Made by a program: the position numbers and the translations under genes | Part shown: piece by piece, positions 15,775 through 24,868 of the stretch | How positions within the stretch are numbered: the first letter of the stretch is position 1 | Layout of the letters: the number at the start of each line of letters is the position of its first letter | Origin: Paenibacillus castaneae | GTDB taxonomy: Bacteria; Bacillota; Bacilli; Paenibacillales; Paenibacillaceae | Reading direction: 5' to 3' | NCBI RefSeq assembly: GCF_002884445.1 | Contig: NZ_KZ614144.1 | Coordinates: 2,246,290-2,310,289, forward strand | DNA: 64,000 nucleotides | The notes under the pieces: generated by a model | The model's input: the letters and a program-made list of their open reading frames with translations, nothing else | Databases searched by the model: none | Told to the model about the DNA's origin: nothing

Positions 15775-17844
15775 ATGGTACAAAGCTTATGGGAAAACGA
15801 AAAAGCATCACAGCTTGAAAGCGGCCTAGCCGAGCTCGTTTATCGATCCAACATTATCGGCGCAGATCGCCGCGTCTGTAATTACGGCGGCGGTAATACA
15901 TCCAGCAAAACGATCGTGAAGGATTTCCGCGGCCGTGACGTAGAGGTTATGTACGTGAAGGGAAGCGGTTCCGACTTGGCTTCAATGAAGGCGGGCAATT
16001 TCACAGGACTGCGTATGGATGATATTCGTCCCCTATTCGAACGCTCCGAAATGCCTGACGAAGAAATGGTTGCTTACCTCGTTAACTGCATGATTGATTC
16101 CAAGCACCCGCGTGCATCTATTGAGACGCTCCTTCATGCTTTCCTTCCATTTAAGCACGTGGATCACACTCACCCGGACTCTATCATTAGCCTTTGCTGC
16201 GCTGATAACGGGAAGGAGCTCGCGAAAGAAATATTCGGCGACCGATTCGTGTGGGTTCCTTATGTGCGTCCAGGCTTTAACCTGTCGAAAATGATTGCAG
16301 AGGGCGTACTTGCTAATCCCAATGCCGAGCTTGTGCTGATGGAGAAGCATGGCCTCGTTACTTGGGGTGAAACTTCCGAGGAATGCTACGCACAAACGAT
16401 CAAGATCATTTCCGAAGCGGAAGCGTTCATCGAATCACGCTTTGATGAAGCGTCCCTGTTCGGCGGAGTGAAGTATGAAGTGCTTGAAGCAGACGTTCGC
16501 AGAAGCGTTGCTGCAAGTGTAATGCCAACCATCCGCGGCGCAGTAAGCGATGCAAAGAAAATGATCTTGACCTTCGACGATGAAGCAGATGTGCTGGCGT
16601 TCGTGAGCGGGCAGGATTCTCCGCAATTGTCTCAAGTCGGCGCAGCTTGTCCAGACCACCTTGTTCATACAAAGGTAGTGCCATTATTTATTGACTGGAC
16701 GCCTAACGCAGAGGATATTGATGGCTTGAAGGAGAAATTAAAAGCAGGCATCGCTGCCTACAAAGAGCAATACAAAGCATACTTTGACCGCAACAAAAAC
16801 GAAAGCGACGTTATGTTTGAAGCGGCGCCGCGCGTTATCTTAATCCCAGGCATCGGGATGATCAATACAGGAAAAAGCTGGGCTATGGCAGGTGTGAGCG
16901 GTGCTCTTTATCACCGTGCTATCGCCGTTATGCGCGGAGCTACAGCACTTGGTGAATTTGTATCTCTTAGCGAGAACGAATCGTACAACGTAGAATATTG
17001 GCCGCTTGAGCTTTACAAATTATCGCTTGCTCCAGCTGAAACGGAATTCTCGCGCAAGGTTGCCTTTATTACTGGCGGAGCGGGCGGGATCGGCAGCGAA
17101 ACTGCACGCCGCTTAGTATCGGAAGGAGCACATGTGGTGCTGGCCGACCTTAATCTGGAAGGCGCTCAGAAAGTGGCAGCTGAAATCAATGCGCAATACG
17201 GCGACTTCCGTGCGATCGCAGTGAAGATGGATGTAACATCCGAAGAGCAGGTAGCAGCTGCATATGCGGAGACAGCATTGACCTATGGCGGAGTTGATAT
17301 CATCGTCAACAATGCGGGTCTTGCAACATCAAGCCCGTTCGAAGAAACTTCACTCAAGGAATGGAACCTGAACATGAACGTTCTCGGTACAGGCTACTTC
17401 CTCGTTGCACGTGAAGCTTTTAAACTCATGAAGCAGCAAAGCATTGGCGGAAATATGGTGTTTATCGGTTCGAAAAACTCTATCTATGCGGGCAAGAATG
17501 CTTCCGCATACAGCTCCGTTAAAGCACTCGAAGCGCATCTGGCGCGCTGTATTGCAGCGGAAGGCGGCGAATTCGGCATTCGTGTGAATACGATATTGCC
17601 AGATGCCATTCTGCAAGGTTCAGCGATTTGGAACGGAAGCTGGCGTACAGAGCGTGCAGCAGCCTATGGCATCGAGCCGGATCAACTGGAAGAGCATTAC
17701 CGTAAACGGACAACTTTGCTTGTTAACATATATCCGCGTGATATTGCGGAAGGAATTGCATTCTTCGCTTCGTCCAAATCAGACAAAACGACAGGCTGTA
17801 TGCTTACAATTGATGGCGGTGTACCGGCAGCGTTCACCCGCTAA
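15775..17844 (+). CDS. rhaEW: Bifunctional rhamnulose-1-phosphate aldolase / L-lactaldehyde dehydrogenase (RhaEW)
   Basis: A 689-residue fusion. Residues 1-~410 are a class II aldolase: NYGGGNTSSK near the N-terminus, zinc ligands in HVDHTHPD near 125-132 and the His of MEKHGLVTWG. Residues ~425-689 are a short-chain dehydrogenase: TGGAGGIG cofactor loop near 432, IIVNNAGLA near 510, and the YxxxK catalytic pair in AYSSVKALEAH near 580. In bacilli this fusion splits L-rhamnulose-1-phosphate into dihydroxyacetone phosphate and L-lactaldehyde and oxidises the latter to L-lactate. CCGGAGGT lies seven bases before ATG. First gene of a run that ends with lactate oxidation (lutABC), which fits that chemistry. 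Confidence 0.93.
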   Translation: MVQSLWENEKASQLESGLAELVYRSNIIGADRRVCNYGGGNTSSKTIVKDFRGRDVEVMYVKGSGSDLASMKAGNFTGLRMDDIRPLFERSEMPDEEMVAYLVNCMIDSKHPRASIETLLHAFLPFKHVDHTHPDSIISLCCADNGKELAKEIFGDRFVWVPYVRPGFNLSKMIAEGVLANPNAELVLMEKHGLVTWGETSEECYAQTIKIISEAEAFIESRFDEASLFGGVKYEVLEADVRRSVAASVMPTIRGAVSDAKKMILTFDDEADVLAFVSGQDSPQLSQVGAACPDHLVHTKVVPLFIDWTPNAEDIDGLKEKLKAGIAAYKEQYKAYFDRNKNESDVMFEAAPRVILIPGIGMINTGKSWAMAGVSGALYHRAIAVMRGATALGEFVSLSENESYNVEYWPLELYKLSLAPAETEFSRKVAFITGGAGGIGSETARRLVSEGAHVVLADLNLEGAQKVAAEINAQYGDFRAIAVKMDVTSEEQVAAAYAETALTYGGVDIIVNNAGLATSSPFEETSLKEWNLNMNVLGTGYFLVAREAFKLMKQQSIGGNMVFIGSKNSIYAGKNASAYSSVKALEAHLARCIAAEGGEFGIRVNTILPDAILQGSAIWNGSWRTERAAAYGIEPDQLEEHYRKRTTLLVNIYPRDIAEGIAFFASSKSDKTTGCMLTIDGGVPAAFTR

Positions 17845-17856
17845 GGAGGAGTTATG

Positions 17857-18228
17857 ATGTTCCAGGCAAGAGGAGAGAAGCATTGGTTCATACCGGACGG
17901 CTATATTCCTCCGGACAGCACGGGAGCACTTACCAGCCATGAATCGGTTTGTGTGCTGAATTGCTCATCTGAAGAGGCACTTATACGTATTACAATATTT
18001 TTTGAGGACCGCGAACCGATGGAGGACATTCTTGTTGTCGTTCCAGGCAGACGCACGAAGCATATACGCACGAGTTCGTTGATTAAGGAAGGGGTGCCAA
18101 TTCCAATTGGCGTTCCTTACGCGATAGAGGTGCTAAGCGATATTCCGATTATTGTCCAATACAGCAGACTCGATTCGACACAAGCGGAGAACACACTTAT
18201 GTCTACGATGGCTTTTGCTATTAAATAA
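17857..18228 (+). CDS. Small protein of the sensory-rhodopsin-transducer (ASRT) superfamily
   Basis: About 123 residues. The pattern HWFIPDGYIPPDSTGALTSH, then SVCVLNCSSEEALIRITIFF and a C-terminal VQYSRLDSTQAENTLMSTM resembles the family of the Anabaena sensory rhodopsin transducer (PF07100), a small beta-sandwich protein. Homologues have been proposed to bind small molecules, probably carbohydrates, and occur in sugar-utilisation loci. No signal peptide or membrane segment, so cytoplasmic. It lies 12 bp after rhaEW and 30 bp before rhaI, firmly inside the rhamnose operon. AAGGAGG precedes two adjacent ATGs (17854 and 17857); the second has better spacing. A role as rhamnose sensor, chaperone or mutarotase-like accessory is inference. 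Confidence 0.8.
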   Translation: MFQARGEKHWFIPDGYIPPDSTGALTSHESVCVLNCSSEEALIRITIFFEDREPMEDILVVVPGRRTKHIRTSSLIKEGVPIPIGVPYAIEVLSDIPIIVQYSRLDSTQAENTLMSTMAFAIK

Positions 18229-18258
18229 CGAATCTCTTATACGAAAGGGTGTACATGG

Positions 18259-19479
18259 ATGTCTGATCGCGCATATGTACTTTTTGAGGAGCAGCAGAAG
18301 GCAAGAGGTGTTGATTTAGAAGATGTCAAAGCCAAATTGAAAGCGCTCAAAATCGAAACGCCTTCATGGGGCTACGGTGATTCCGGCACTCGGTTCAAGG
18401 TGTTTCAGAAGGAAGGCGTTCCTCGCAATCCGTTCGAGAAGTTTGAGGATGCTGCACAAGTTCACAACCTGACTGGAATTGCTCCATCGGTAGCTATTCA
18501 TATACCTTGGGATAAGGTTGACGATTACAGCAAATTGAGAAGCCATGCAGAAGGTCTTGGTCTTACGATCGGAGCGGTTAATCCTAACTTGTTCCAAGAT
18601 GAAGAATATATGCTGGGGAGCATTACGAATGCAGATGCAGCAATTCGCCGCAAAGCGACTGATCATTTGTTGGAGTGTGTAGACATTGCGAAGGAAACCG
18701 GTTCAAGGGATTTTAGTTTGTGGTTTGCAGATGGCACAAACTATCCCGGACAAGGTCATATCCGCAAGCGCAAAGCATGGATGAATGAAGCTTTAGCTGA
18801 AATGTACAAAGCAATGACACCGGACATGCGGATGCTTATTGAGTACAAATGCTTTGAGCCTGCTTTCTATCATACTGATCTTGCTGATTGGGGCATGGCA
18901 TATAATCTGGCTCAGAAGCTGGGGCCTCAAGCTGAGGTGCTCGTGGATACGGGTCATCACCTGCAAGGCGCTAACATCGAGCATATCGTAGCTTATCTTA
19001 TTGATGAGAAGCGGCTGGGCGGCTTCCACTTCAACAGCCGTAAATATGCCGATGATGATCTGATTGTTGGATCGGTTAATCCTTATGAGCTATTTCTCAT
19101 TTTCTATCAAATTTTGGATGCTGCGGGTGATTCTGATGCTGCTATCCGCCAGAATGTGGACAATATTGCTTACATGATTGACCAATCGCATAATATTGAG
19201 CAGAAAATCCCGGCAATGCTTCGTTCCGTGCTGAATGTGCAAACGCAATATGCAAAGGCGCTTCTCATTAATCATGACGAAGTGGAAGAAGCTGCATCAC
19301 GCAATGATGTGCTCGGCGCAGAGGATGCAGTTCGTCGCGCATTCGAATTCGACGTAACACCGCTTCTGCATGCGATTCGTGAAGAGCAGGGCTTGCCGCT
19401 TGATCCGATGAAGACATACCTTAACAGCAGCTACGGCAAAGATATTCTGGTGAGAGGCAAGGGCGGTGCCAGCTGGTGA
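18259..19479 (+). CDS. rhaI: L-rhamnose isomerase (RhaI, Pseudomonas stutzeri type)
   Basis: A 406-residue TIM-barrel isomerase that resembles the P. stutzeri L-rhamnose isomerase and not E. coli RhaA. Visible conserved segments: PSWGYGDSGTRFKVF, AIHIPWDKVDDY, FSLWFADGTNYPGQG, and the metal-ligand strands IEYKCFEPAFYHTD, LVDTGHHLQGAN and GGFHFNSRKYADDDL. It would convert L-rhamnose to L-rhamnulose using a divalent metal. GTGTACATGG-type spacing with AAAGGGTG precedes ATG. It overlaps the kinase gene by 4 bp (GTGA), which implies coupled translation. Confidence 0.95.
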   Translation: MSDRAYVLFEEQQKARGVDLEDVKAKLKALKIETPSWGYGDSGTRFKVFQKEGVPRNPFEKFEDAAQVHNLTGIAPSVAIHIPWDKVDDYSKLRSHAEGLGLTIGAVNPNLFQDEEYMLGSITNADAAIRRKATDHLLECVDIAKETGSRDFSLWFADGTNYPGQGHIRKRKAWMNEALAEMYKAMTPDMRMLIEYKCFEPAFYHTDLADWGMAYNLAQKLGPQAEVLVDTGHHLQGANIEHIVAYLIDEKRLGGFHFNSRKYADDDLIVGSVNPYELFLIFYQILDAAGDSDAAIRQNVDNIAYMIDQSHNIEQKIPAMLRSVLNVQTQYAKALLINHDEVEEAASRNDVLGAEDAVRRAFEFDVTPLLHAIREEQGLPLDPMKTYLNSSYGKDILVRGKGGASW

Positions 19480-20972
19480 CGATCCTTGCTTATGATCTTG
19501 GGGCGAGCAGCGGAAGAGCGCTGCTTGGCCGGCTGAAAGAAGGCAGGATTGAGGTTGAGGAGCTGCATCGGTTTCCGAATGATCCAGTGGGAGTCGGTGA
19601 TCGGCTGCATTGGGACATTCTACGGCTGCTTCATGAGCTTAAGATGGCCTTGCTCAAGGCTAAGCACAGAGGAATCCAATTAGACAGCATTGCAATTGAT
19701 TCATGGGCGGTCGACTTTGGCTTAATCGGAAGCAATGGTGAGCTGCTTGGCAATCCGTATCATTATCGAGATCATCATACAGACGGGGTTATGGAGCAGG
19801 TCGTGAAGGAGCTTTCGGCAGCAACAATCTTCGAACATACGGGCATTCAGTTTTTGCCGTTTAATACGATTTATCAGCTTGCTGCCATGAAGCAGGCTGA
19901 CTCGCCTTTACTGCGTGAAGCCCAGCATTTTCTCATGATTCCGGATTTGCTTCGCTATTTCCTTACTGGGGAAATGCTCAATGAGTTCACCAATGCAACG
20001 ACGACGCAGTTATATAATCCCGTTACAGAAGCTTGGGATGAAGAGCTTATTCGGGCGATCGGCATTTCGCCGGATATATTCGGAAAGGTTGTTCAGCCGG
20101 GGGCAAGAGTAGGCCAGCTGCAAACGTCTATTTGTGAGGAACTGGATATCGAGTCCGTTCCGGTCTATGCGGTAGCCGAGCACGATACGGGTTCTGCTGT
20201 TGCGGCAGTGCCTGCGCTTGATCGTTCATTCGCTTACTTAAGCTGCGGCACTTGGTCGCTAATGGGAACTGAGGTCGGAGAGCCGGTCATTAACGATCTG
20301 GCTCAGGAGCTGAACTTCACGAATGAGGGCGGCGCTTACGGAACGTATCGCTTGCTGAAAAATATTATGGGTCTGTGGATTTTGCAGGAATGCAGACGTT
20401 CCTGGGAGCGTGCAGGAATGTCCTATACATTCCCCGAATTAGTTAAGCTGGCGAGTGAGGCGAAGCCCTTCTCAGCTTTCATTGATCCGGATGATCCGTT
20501 ATTTCTATATCCTGGTGATATGCCAGCCAGATTGGCCCAGTACGGCTTGCGCACGGGACAGACGCTTGCGCAGGATGCTGGCTCAATCGTTCGTTGCATA
20601 CTGGAGAGTCTCGCTTTAAAATATCGTTATGTGCTGGAGCTTACCGAGCAATTATCAGGTCAATCATTTAATGGGCTGCATATGGTTGGCGGCGGCATTC
20701 AGAATACGCTGCTCTGCCAGTGGACTGCGAATGCGATCGGCAAGCCGGTCTGGGCAGGCCCCATAGAGGGCAGCGCCATCGGAAACATGGTCGTGCAATG
20801 GATTGCAAGCGGTGAGCTTGCTGATATATGGGAAGCGCGTCAAGTCATTCGCGAATCATTCCCGGTTGATGTATACGAGCCAGAGCAGACTAAGGAGTGG
20901 CAGGACGCTTACGCTTCTTTCAAAGAGAAGACAGGAATTCAGGTCAGTAAGAAACAAAATAATATAAGTTAG
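19476..20972 (+). CDS. rhaB: Rhamnulokinase (RhaB)
   Basis: A 498-residue FGGY-family sugar kinase. It opens with the phosphate-binding AYDLGASSGRALLG, has SIAIDSWAVDFGLIG, the acidic AEHDTGSAVAAVP with the catalytic-base Asp region, LSCGTWSLMGTE and the adenosine-site GLHMVGGGIQNTLLCQWTA. The pattern is that of RhaB, not xylulokinase or glycerol kinase. It would phosphorylate L-rhamnulose to L-rhamnulose-1-phosphate, the substrate of the aldolase encoded at the head of the operon. Start GTG 19476 overlaps the stop of rhaI. Confidence 0.95.
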   Translation: MTILAYDLGASSGRALLGRLKEGRIEVEELHRFPNDPVGVGDRLHWDILRLLHELKMALLKAKHRGIQLDSIAIDSWAVDFGLIGSNGELLGNPYHYRDHHTDGVMEQVVKELSAATIFEHTGIQFLPFNTIYQLAAMKQADSPLLREAQHFLMIPDLLRYFLTGEMLNEFTNATTTQLYNPVTEAWDEELIRAIGISPDIFGKVVQPGARVGQLQTSICEELDIESVPVYAVAEHDTGSAVAAVPALDRSFAYLSCGTWSLMGTEVGEPVINDLAQELNFTNEGGAYGTYRLLKNIMGLWILQECRRSWERAGMSYTFPELVKLASEAKPFSAFIDPDDPLFLYPGDMPARLAQYGLRTGQTLAQDAGSIVRCILESLALKYRYVLELTEQLSGQSFNGLHMVGGGIQNTLLCQWTANAIGKPVWAGPIEGSAIGNMVVQWIASGELADIWEARQVIRESFPVDVYEPEQTKEWQDAYASFKEKTGIQVSKKQNNIS

Positions 20973-20985
20973 GAAGAGGTAAGTT

Positions 20986-21744
20986 ATGCTGGTTGCGGAA
21001 CGATACGATAAAATTGTACAGCTAGTCAATGAGAGAGGCAGTATCCGTGTAACGGAGCTGAGCGAGCTATGTCAAGTTACCGAGGAAACGATTCGGCGCG
21101 ACCTTGACCGCTTGGAGCAAGCCGGACGGTTACGCCGCTCCCATGGCGGTGCGGTTAGCGTAAAGGATCAGCAGCCGGAAATTCCTTACTTCGAGCGTGA
21201 GGTTACGCATACGGAGGAGAAGAAGCGAATTGCTGAGGATGCGATTAAGCTAATTCAACCAAAGGATCGTATTCTGCTTGATGCAAGTTCGACAGCTTGG
21301 TATATGGCAGCCAGTATGCCGGACATCCCACTGACGGTTCTGACGAATTCCATTAAAGTTGCGATGGAGCTTAGCAGCAAGGAGAAGATTGAAGTTATCT
21401 CGACCGGAGGCATTCTGGCTTCCCGTTCCTTGTCCTATGTAGGACCATTAGCAGAGCGCTCGCTTGATGCGTATCATGTGGATAAAGCGTTTTTCTCCTG
21501 CAAAGGTGTTCATCTGGAGCGGGGGATAAGCGAGTCGAATGAGCTGCAGGCGCGAATTAAGCACAAAATGGTCGGGATGGCGGATCAAGTTATTCTTCTG
21601 GCGGATTCCAGCAAATTTGGCGTCCAAGCGTTCACTCATGTAGCTGATTTGACGGATATTCATACGATTATTACGGACAAATATCTGTCATCAGAGCTGT
21701 TGTCACAGCTGGAAGAGAAGCAGATTTCCGTAAAAACGGTATAA
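20986..21744 (+). CDS. DeoR family regulator, probable rhamnose operon repressor (RhaR-like)
   Basis: A 252-residue DeoR regulator. N-terminal HTH: GSIRVTELSELCQVTEETIR, followed by the family signature RDLDRLEQAGRLRRSHGGA. The C-terminal sugar-phosphate sensor shows ILLDASSTAWYMA, VLTNSIKVAMEL and the ADSSKFGVQAF motif. It follows rhaB by 13 bp with GGAAGAGGTAAG before ATG. In bacilli a DeoR protein (RhaR) represses rhamnose genes and responds to a pathway intermediate, so this is the best candidate to bind the inverted repeats before the operon. Confidence 0.9.
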   Translation: MLVAERYDKIVQLVNERGSIRVTELSELCQVTEETIRRDLDRLEQAGRLRRSHGGAVSVKDQQPEIPYFEREVTHTEEKKRIAEDAIKLIQPKDRILLDASSTAWYMAASMPDIPLTVLTNSIKVAMELSSKEKIEVISTGGILASRSLSYVGPLAERSLDAYHVDKAFFSCKGVHLERGISESNELQARIKHKMVGMADQVILLADSSKFGVQAFTHVADLTDIHTIITDKYLSSELLSQLEEKQISVKTV

Positions 21745-21750
21745 ATGAAT

Positions 21751-21779
21751 GGCGCTGCACCTTTATGGAGGGCAGTGCC
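21751..21779 (+). terminator. Hairpin between the rhamnose and lactate genes
   Basis: Arms 21751-21758 and 21772-21779 pair over 8 bp (one G-T). The nearest T-run is 15 bases further (21794-21799), so it may be an attenuator or an RNA processing site and not a full terminator. Confidence 0.4.
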
Positions 21780-21813
21780 AATCTTACGAGGTGTTTTTTA
21801 AATCGACTTGTCT

Positions 21814-21832
21814 GATAACCTGATTAATTATC
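21814..21832. promoter_or_regulatory. GATAA-N9-TTATC inverted repeat before lutA
   Basis: Five-base arms with nine bases between lie 26 bp before the lutA start. The size and position would suit a GntR/FadR-type dimer, possibly the regulator encoded at the end of this operon; the half-sites are short and could be chance. Confidence 0.3.
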
Positions 21833-21857
21833 TATTTTTTTGGAGAGGGGTACAGGG

Positions 21858-22580
21858 ATGAAGGTTTCGTTATTTATCACTTGTTTAAGCGATGCGCTGT
21901 TTCCGCGTGTCGGTGAAGCGATGGTAAGACTACTGGCGAAATACGGTGTTTCGCTGGAGTTTCCTACTGTCCAGACGTGCTGCGGCCAGCCAGCGTTTAA
22001 CAGCGGCTATTGGAAGGAAGCCCGGGACTCGGCAAAAACGATCTTGGATGCTTTCGAGGACAGTGATTTCGTGATTTCTCCTTCCGGCTCTTGTACGGGG
22101 ATGATTCACCATTATCCGAAGCTGTTTGAGGATGATCCCATCATGCTTCAACGAGCGAATAAGCTGCAAAGCAAATCTTATGAATTTACTCAATTTCTTG
22201 TTCAGGTGCTTGGTGTTACGGATGTAGGTGCTGCTTTCCCGCATAAGGTTACGTATCATCCTTCCTGCCATGGCAGTAGGATATTAGGAGTTAAGGATGA
22301 GCCACTCGCACTTATTCAGCAAGTGAAGGGGCTTGAGCTTGTTCCGCTGCCCTTCGCCGAGGATTGCTGCGGCTTCGGAGGCACCTTCGCGGTGAAGATG
22401 GCCGATATTTCCGGGGCGATGGTATCGGAGAAAGTTGATCATGTATTAGAGACGGAAGCGGAAGTGCTGGTTGGACTTGATATGGCATGCCTGCTCAATA
22501 TTGCCGGCAACCTGCGCTATCGGAACGAGCCAGTTCGGGTTATGCATCTGGCAGAGCTGCTGTATGAAGGGGTGAAATAA
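21858..22580 (+). CDS. lutA: L-lactate oxidation complex subunit LutA, (Fe-S)-binding
   Basis: About 240 residues with two cysteine-rich CCG-type motifs: TCCGQPAFNSGY near residue 40 and the pair HPSCHGSRILG / EDCCGFGGTFAVK near 135-180. These match LutA (formerly YvfV) of B. subtilis, a subunit of the iron-sulfur L-lactate dehydrogenase complex LutABC. The complex oxidises L-lactate to pyruvate. ATG 21858 follows GGAGAGGGG at good spacing; an in-frame TTG 18 bases earlier is less likely. One base separates it from lutB. Its position after rhaEW suggests that lactate made from rhamnose is a main substrate. Confidence 0.93.
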   Translation: MKVSLFITCLSDALFPRVGEAMVRLLAKYGVSLEFPTVQTCCGQPAFNSGYWKEARDSAKTILDAFEDSDFVISPSGSCTGMIHHYPKLFEDDPIMLQRANKLQSKSYEFTQFLVQVLGVTDVGAAFPHKVTYHPSCHGSRILGVKDEPLALIQQVKGLELVPLPFAEDCCGFGGTFAVKMADISGAMVSEKVDHVLETEAEVLVGLDMACLLNIAGNLRYRNEPVRVMHLAELLYEGVK

Positions 22581-22581
22581 G

Positions 22582-24114
22582 ATGGGTACGGGTGCAAAAA
22601 CAGGAGCAACTGTAAAAGCGAGAGCAGATCTAGCCCTAAATGATGAATTTCTGCGCAAAGCGGTTCGTTTTACGACGGAGCGGCTGCGAAATGGCAAGAA
22701 AAAGGCGACGGATGAGCATGGAAATTGGGAAGAATGGCGGGAGCGCGGCAGACAAATCCGTCTTCATACAATTGCGCATCTCGATTATTATTTGAACCTA
22801 TTCGTGAATAATGCCCGGGCTAACGGGGTTCATGTGCACTTCGCGAATACGGCTGAGGAGGCCGTAAAGCTTACGCTTGATATTGCGGAGCATGCAGGTG
22901 CCAAATCCGTTGTGAAGTCAAAATCGATGGTGTCGGAGGAGCTGCATCTGAACCATGCCCTTGAATCTATTGGCGTTGAAGCAGTAGAAACCGATCTGGG
23001 TGAATATATTATTCAATTAGCTGGCGAAATGCCGTCTCATATCGTTATTCCTGCGATTCACAAAAACCGTTACCAAATAGCTGATTTGCTGTCTAAGGAA
23101 GCGGGATATACGCTGCCGCCAGATACGACGGCGCTTGCCGGTTTTGTTCGGAAGAAGATGCGGGAGAAATTTCTTGAAGCTGAAATTGGCATGACAGGCT
23201 GCAACTTTGCCATTGCCGAGACAGGCTCCATGGTTTTATTCGAGAATGAAGGAAATGCCCGTATGGTCAGTACGGTGCCCAAAACTCAAATTACGCTAAT
23301 GGGTATGGAGCGTATCATTCCTTCTTGGGCAGATCTGGAGGTTATGGCCACTTTGCTGCCGCGCTCAGCGACTGGCCAGAAGCTAACGATGTATATGTCT
23401 GGCATTACAGGTCCGCGCAGAGCGGAGGATGCGGACGGCCCTGATGAGATGCATATCATTATTATTGATAACGGCCGCTCGCTGCAGTTAGGCGATCCAG
23501 AGTTTCAAGAGCTGCTGAACTGCATTCGGTGCGGCGCATGCTTGAATGCATGCCCGGTATACCGCCATATCGGCGGACATGCGTATGGCAGTACGTATAG
23601 CGGTCCGATTGGCGCGGTCTTAACGCCGTCACTTAATAAAAATATTGCAGAGTGGGATGATATTGCGAATGCTTCAAGCTTATGCGGTGCTTGCTATGAA
23701 GCATGTCCGGTCAAAATCCCCTTGCATGATATGCTCGTCTATTTGCGTCGACGCAAAGTCGAGAGCGGCAACGGCAGCATGATGGAATCAATCGGCATGC
23801 AAGGCTTTGCTGCCGTTATGGGCAGCTCCGCACGTCTTGGAGGTGTGCTCCGCCTAGGAAAGCTAGGGCAAAAGCTTGTTGTACGAAGCGGTGTTATTAA
23901 GACCAAGCTCGGTCCTCTGAAAGGCTGGAACACCTACCGCGTTACGCCTAGCCTTCCGAAGGAATCTTTCCGTGATCGCTGGGATACGCTGGATCAGGAG
24001 CTGAAGCACGGATTAAAGCAAATGGATCCTACGATGCAAAACCGGATGGAAGAGCTCGTTAAAAAGCGTGAGCAAGAAGAGAAGCAGGGCAAAGGGGGAC
24101 ATGGACATGGCTGA
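22582..24114 (+). CDS. lutB: L-lactate oxidation complex subunit LutB, iron-sulfur protein
   Basis: A 510-residue protein. The N-terminal ~300 residues are a LUD domain (KSVVKSKSMVSEELHLNHAL; GCNFAIAETGSMVLFENEGN; PKTQITLMGMERIIPSW). Then come two 4Fe-4S cluster motifs, CIRCGACLNACPVYRHIGG near 315 and SLCGACYEACPVKIPLHDML near 365, followed by a helical C-terminal part rich in charge. It matches LutB (YvfW) in order and length, slightly longer at the C-terminus. It overlaps lutC by 8 bp. Confidence 0.94.
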   Translation: MGTGAKTGATVKARADLALNDEFLRKAVRFTTERLRNGKKKATDEHGNWEEWRERGRQIRLHTIAHLDYYLNLFVNNARANGVHVHFANTAEEAVKLTLDIAEHAGAKSVVKSKSMVSEELHLNHALESIGVEAVETDLGEYIIQLAGEMPSHIVIPAIHKNRYQIADLLSKEAGYTLPPDTTALAGFVRKKMREKFLEAEIGMTGCNFAIAETGSMVLFENEGNARMVSTVPKTQITLMGMERIIPSWADLEVMATLLPRSATGQKLTMYMSGITGPRRAEDADGPDEMHIIIIDNGRSLQLGDPEFQELLNCIRCGACLNACPVYRHIGGHAYGSTYSGPIGAVLTPSLNKNIAEWDDIANASSLCGACYEACPVKIPLHDMLVYLRRRKVESGNGSMMESIGMQGFAAVMGSSARLGGVLRLGKLGQKLVVRSGVIKTKLGPLKGWNTYRVTPSLPKESFRDRWDTLDQELKHGLKQMDPTMQNRMEELVKKREQEEKQGKGGHGHG

Positions 24115-24832
24115 TACGCATAAGCAGTGGCTGGAGAAGCTGGAGGCTGATTCACGCGCGAAGCAGGAGCAATTTATGAATGATATTGCTGCGAAGCTGA
24201 GGCATCCCAGAATGGCCCTGAAACCTCAGCATCCATTCCGTGGCGCTCCTGATTTCTGGAATGCGTTCGAGTGGTCGGTGGAGGAGCGCATTAAACAATT
24301 TACCGATAATTTTCTATCGGTAGGCGGACATGTGGCTCGCCTGGAAACGATGGACGAGGCAAAGTCCTTTATTGTTCAGAAGGCTGATGAAATGAGCGCC
24401 AAATATGTGGTCCGGCAAAATCAGCCCGAGCTGGATGCGCTTGATTTGGAAGGAGCGCTGCCCGCTTCCAAGGTATCCGTATGGAATACGGATTCCGAGC
24501 AATACTGGAGAGCGCGCGCGGCCGAGGCTGATTTCGGAATCGTGCTTGCGGATCATGCGGTTGCCTATACGGGCTCTGTCACTGTCTTATCTGCTGAGAA
24601 TAAAGGGCGTTCAGTAAGCTTACTGCCGACTGTGTTGATCATTATTATTCCAATCGAACGCTTGAAGACAAGATTGGGAGAAGTACTCGCAACGTTTGAT
24701 GAAGCGGGTCATGACCATTTGCCTGCAGGCATCCATTTCATATCCGGTCCAAGCCGCTCCTCCGACATTGAGAATGATTTGACGATCGGCGTTCATGGAC
24801 CTGGAATTGTCTATGCGCTGCTAGTAGGGTAA
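24107..24832 (+). CDS. lutC: L-lactate oxidation complex subunit LutC
   Basis: About 241 residues of the LUD (DUF162) family. Visible: AKLRHPRMALKPQHPFRGAP near the start, ADFGIVLADHAVAYTGSVTV and the C-terminal FISGPSRSSDIENDLTIGVHG, which are typical of LutC (YvbY). It is required with LutA and LutB for L-lactate use in B. subtilis. The start ATG 24107 follows AAAGGGGGAC by eight bases; GTG 24068 and ATG 24101 are rejected on spacing. It overlaps lutB by 8 bp. Confidence 0.92.
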   Translation: MADTHKQWLEKLEADSRAKQEQFMNDIAAKLRHPRMALKPQHPFRGAPDFWNAFEWSVEERIKQFTDNFLSVGGHVARLETMDEAKSFIVQKADEMSAKYVVRQNQPELDALDLEGALPASKVSVWNTDSEQYWRARAAEADFGIVLADHAVAYTGSVTVLSAENKGRSVSLLPTVLIIIIPIERLKTRLGEVLATFDEAGHDHLPAGIHFISGPSRSSDIENDLTIGVHGPGIVYALLVG

Positions 24833-24868
24833 GCATATAGCATATATGAAACTTGGGAGGTGTTAGCT

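Noticed and set aside
16033..16395. Minus-strand open frame of 120 codons inside rhaEW
   Set aside because: Antisense shadow of the aldolase domain, without a start signal.
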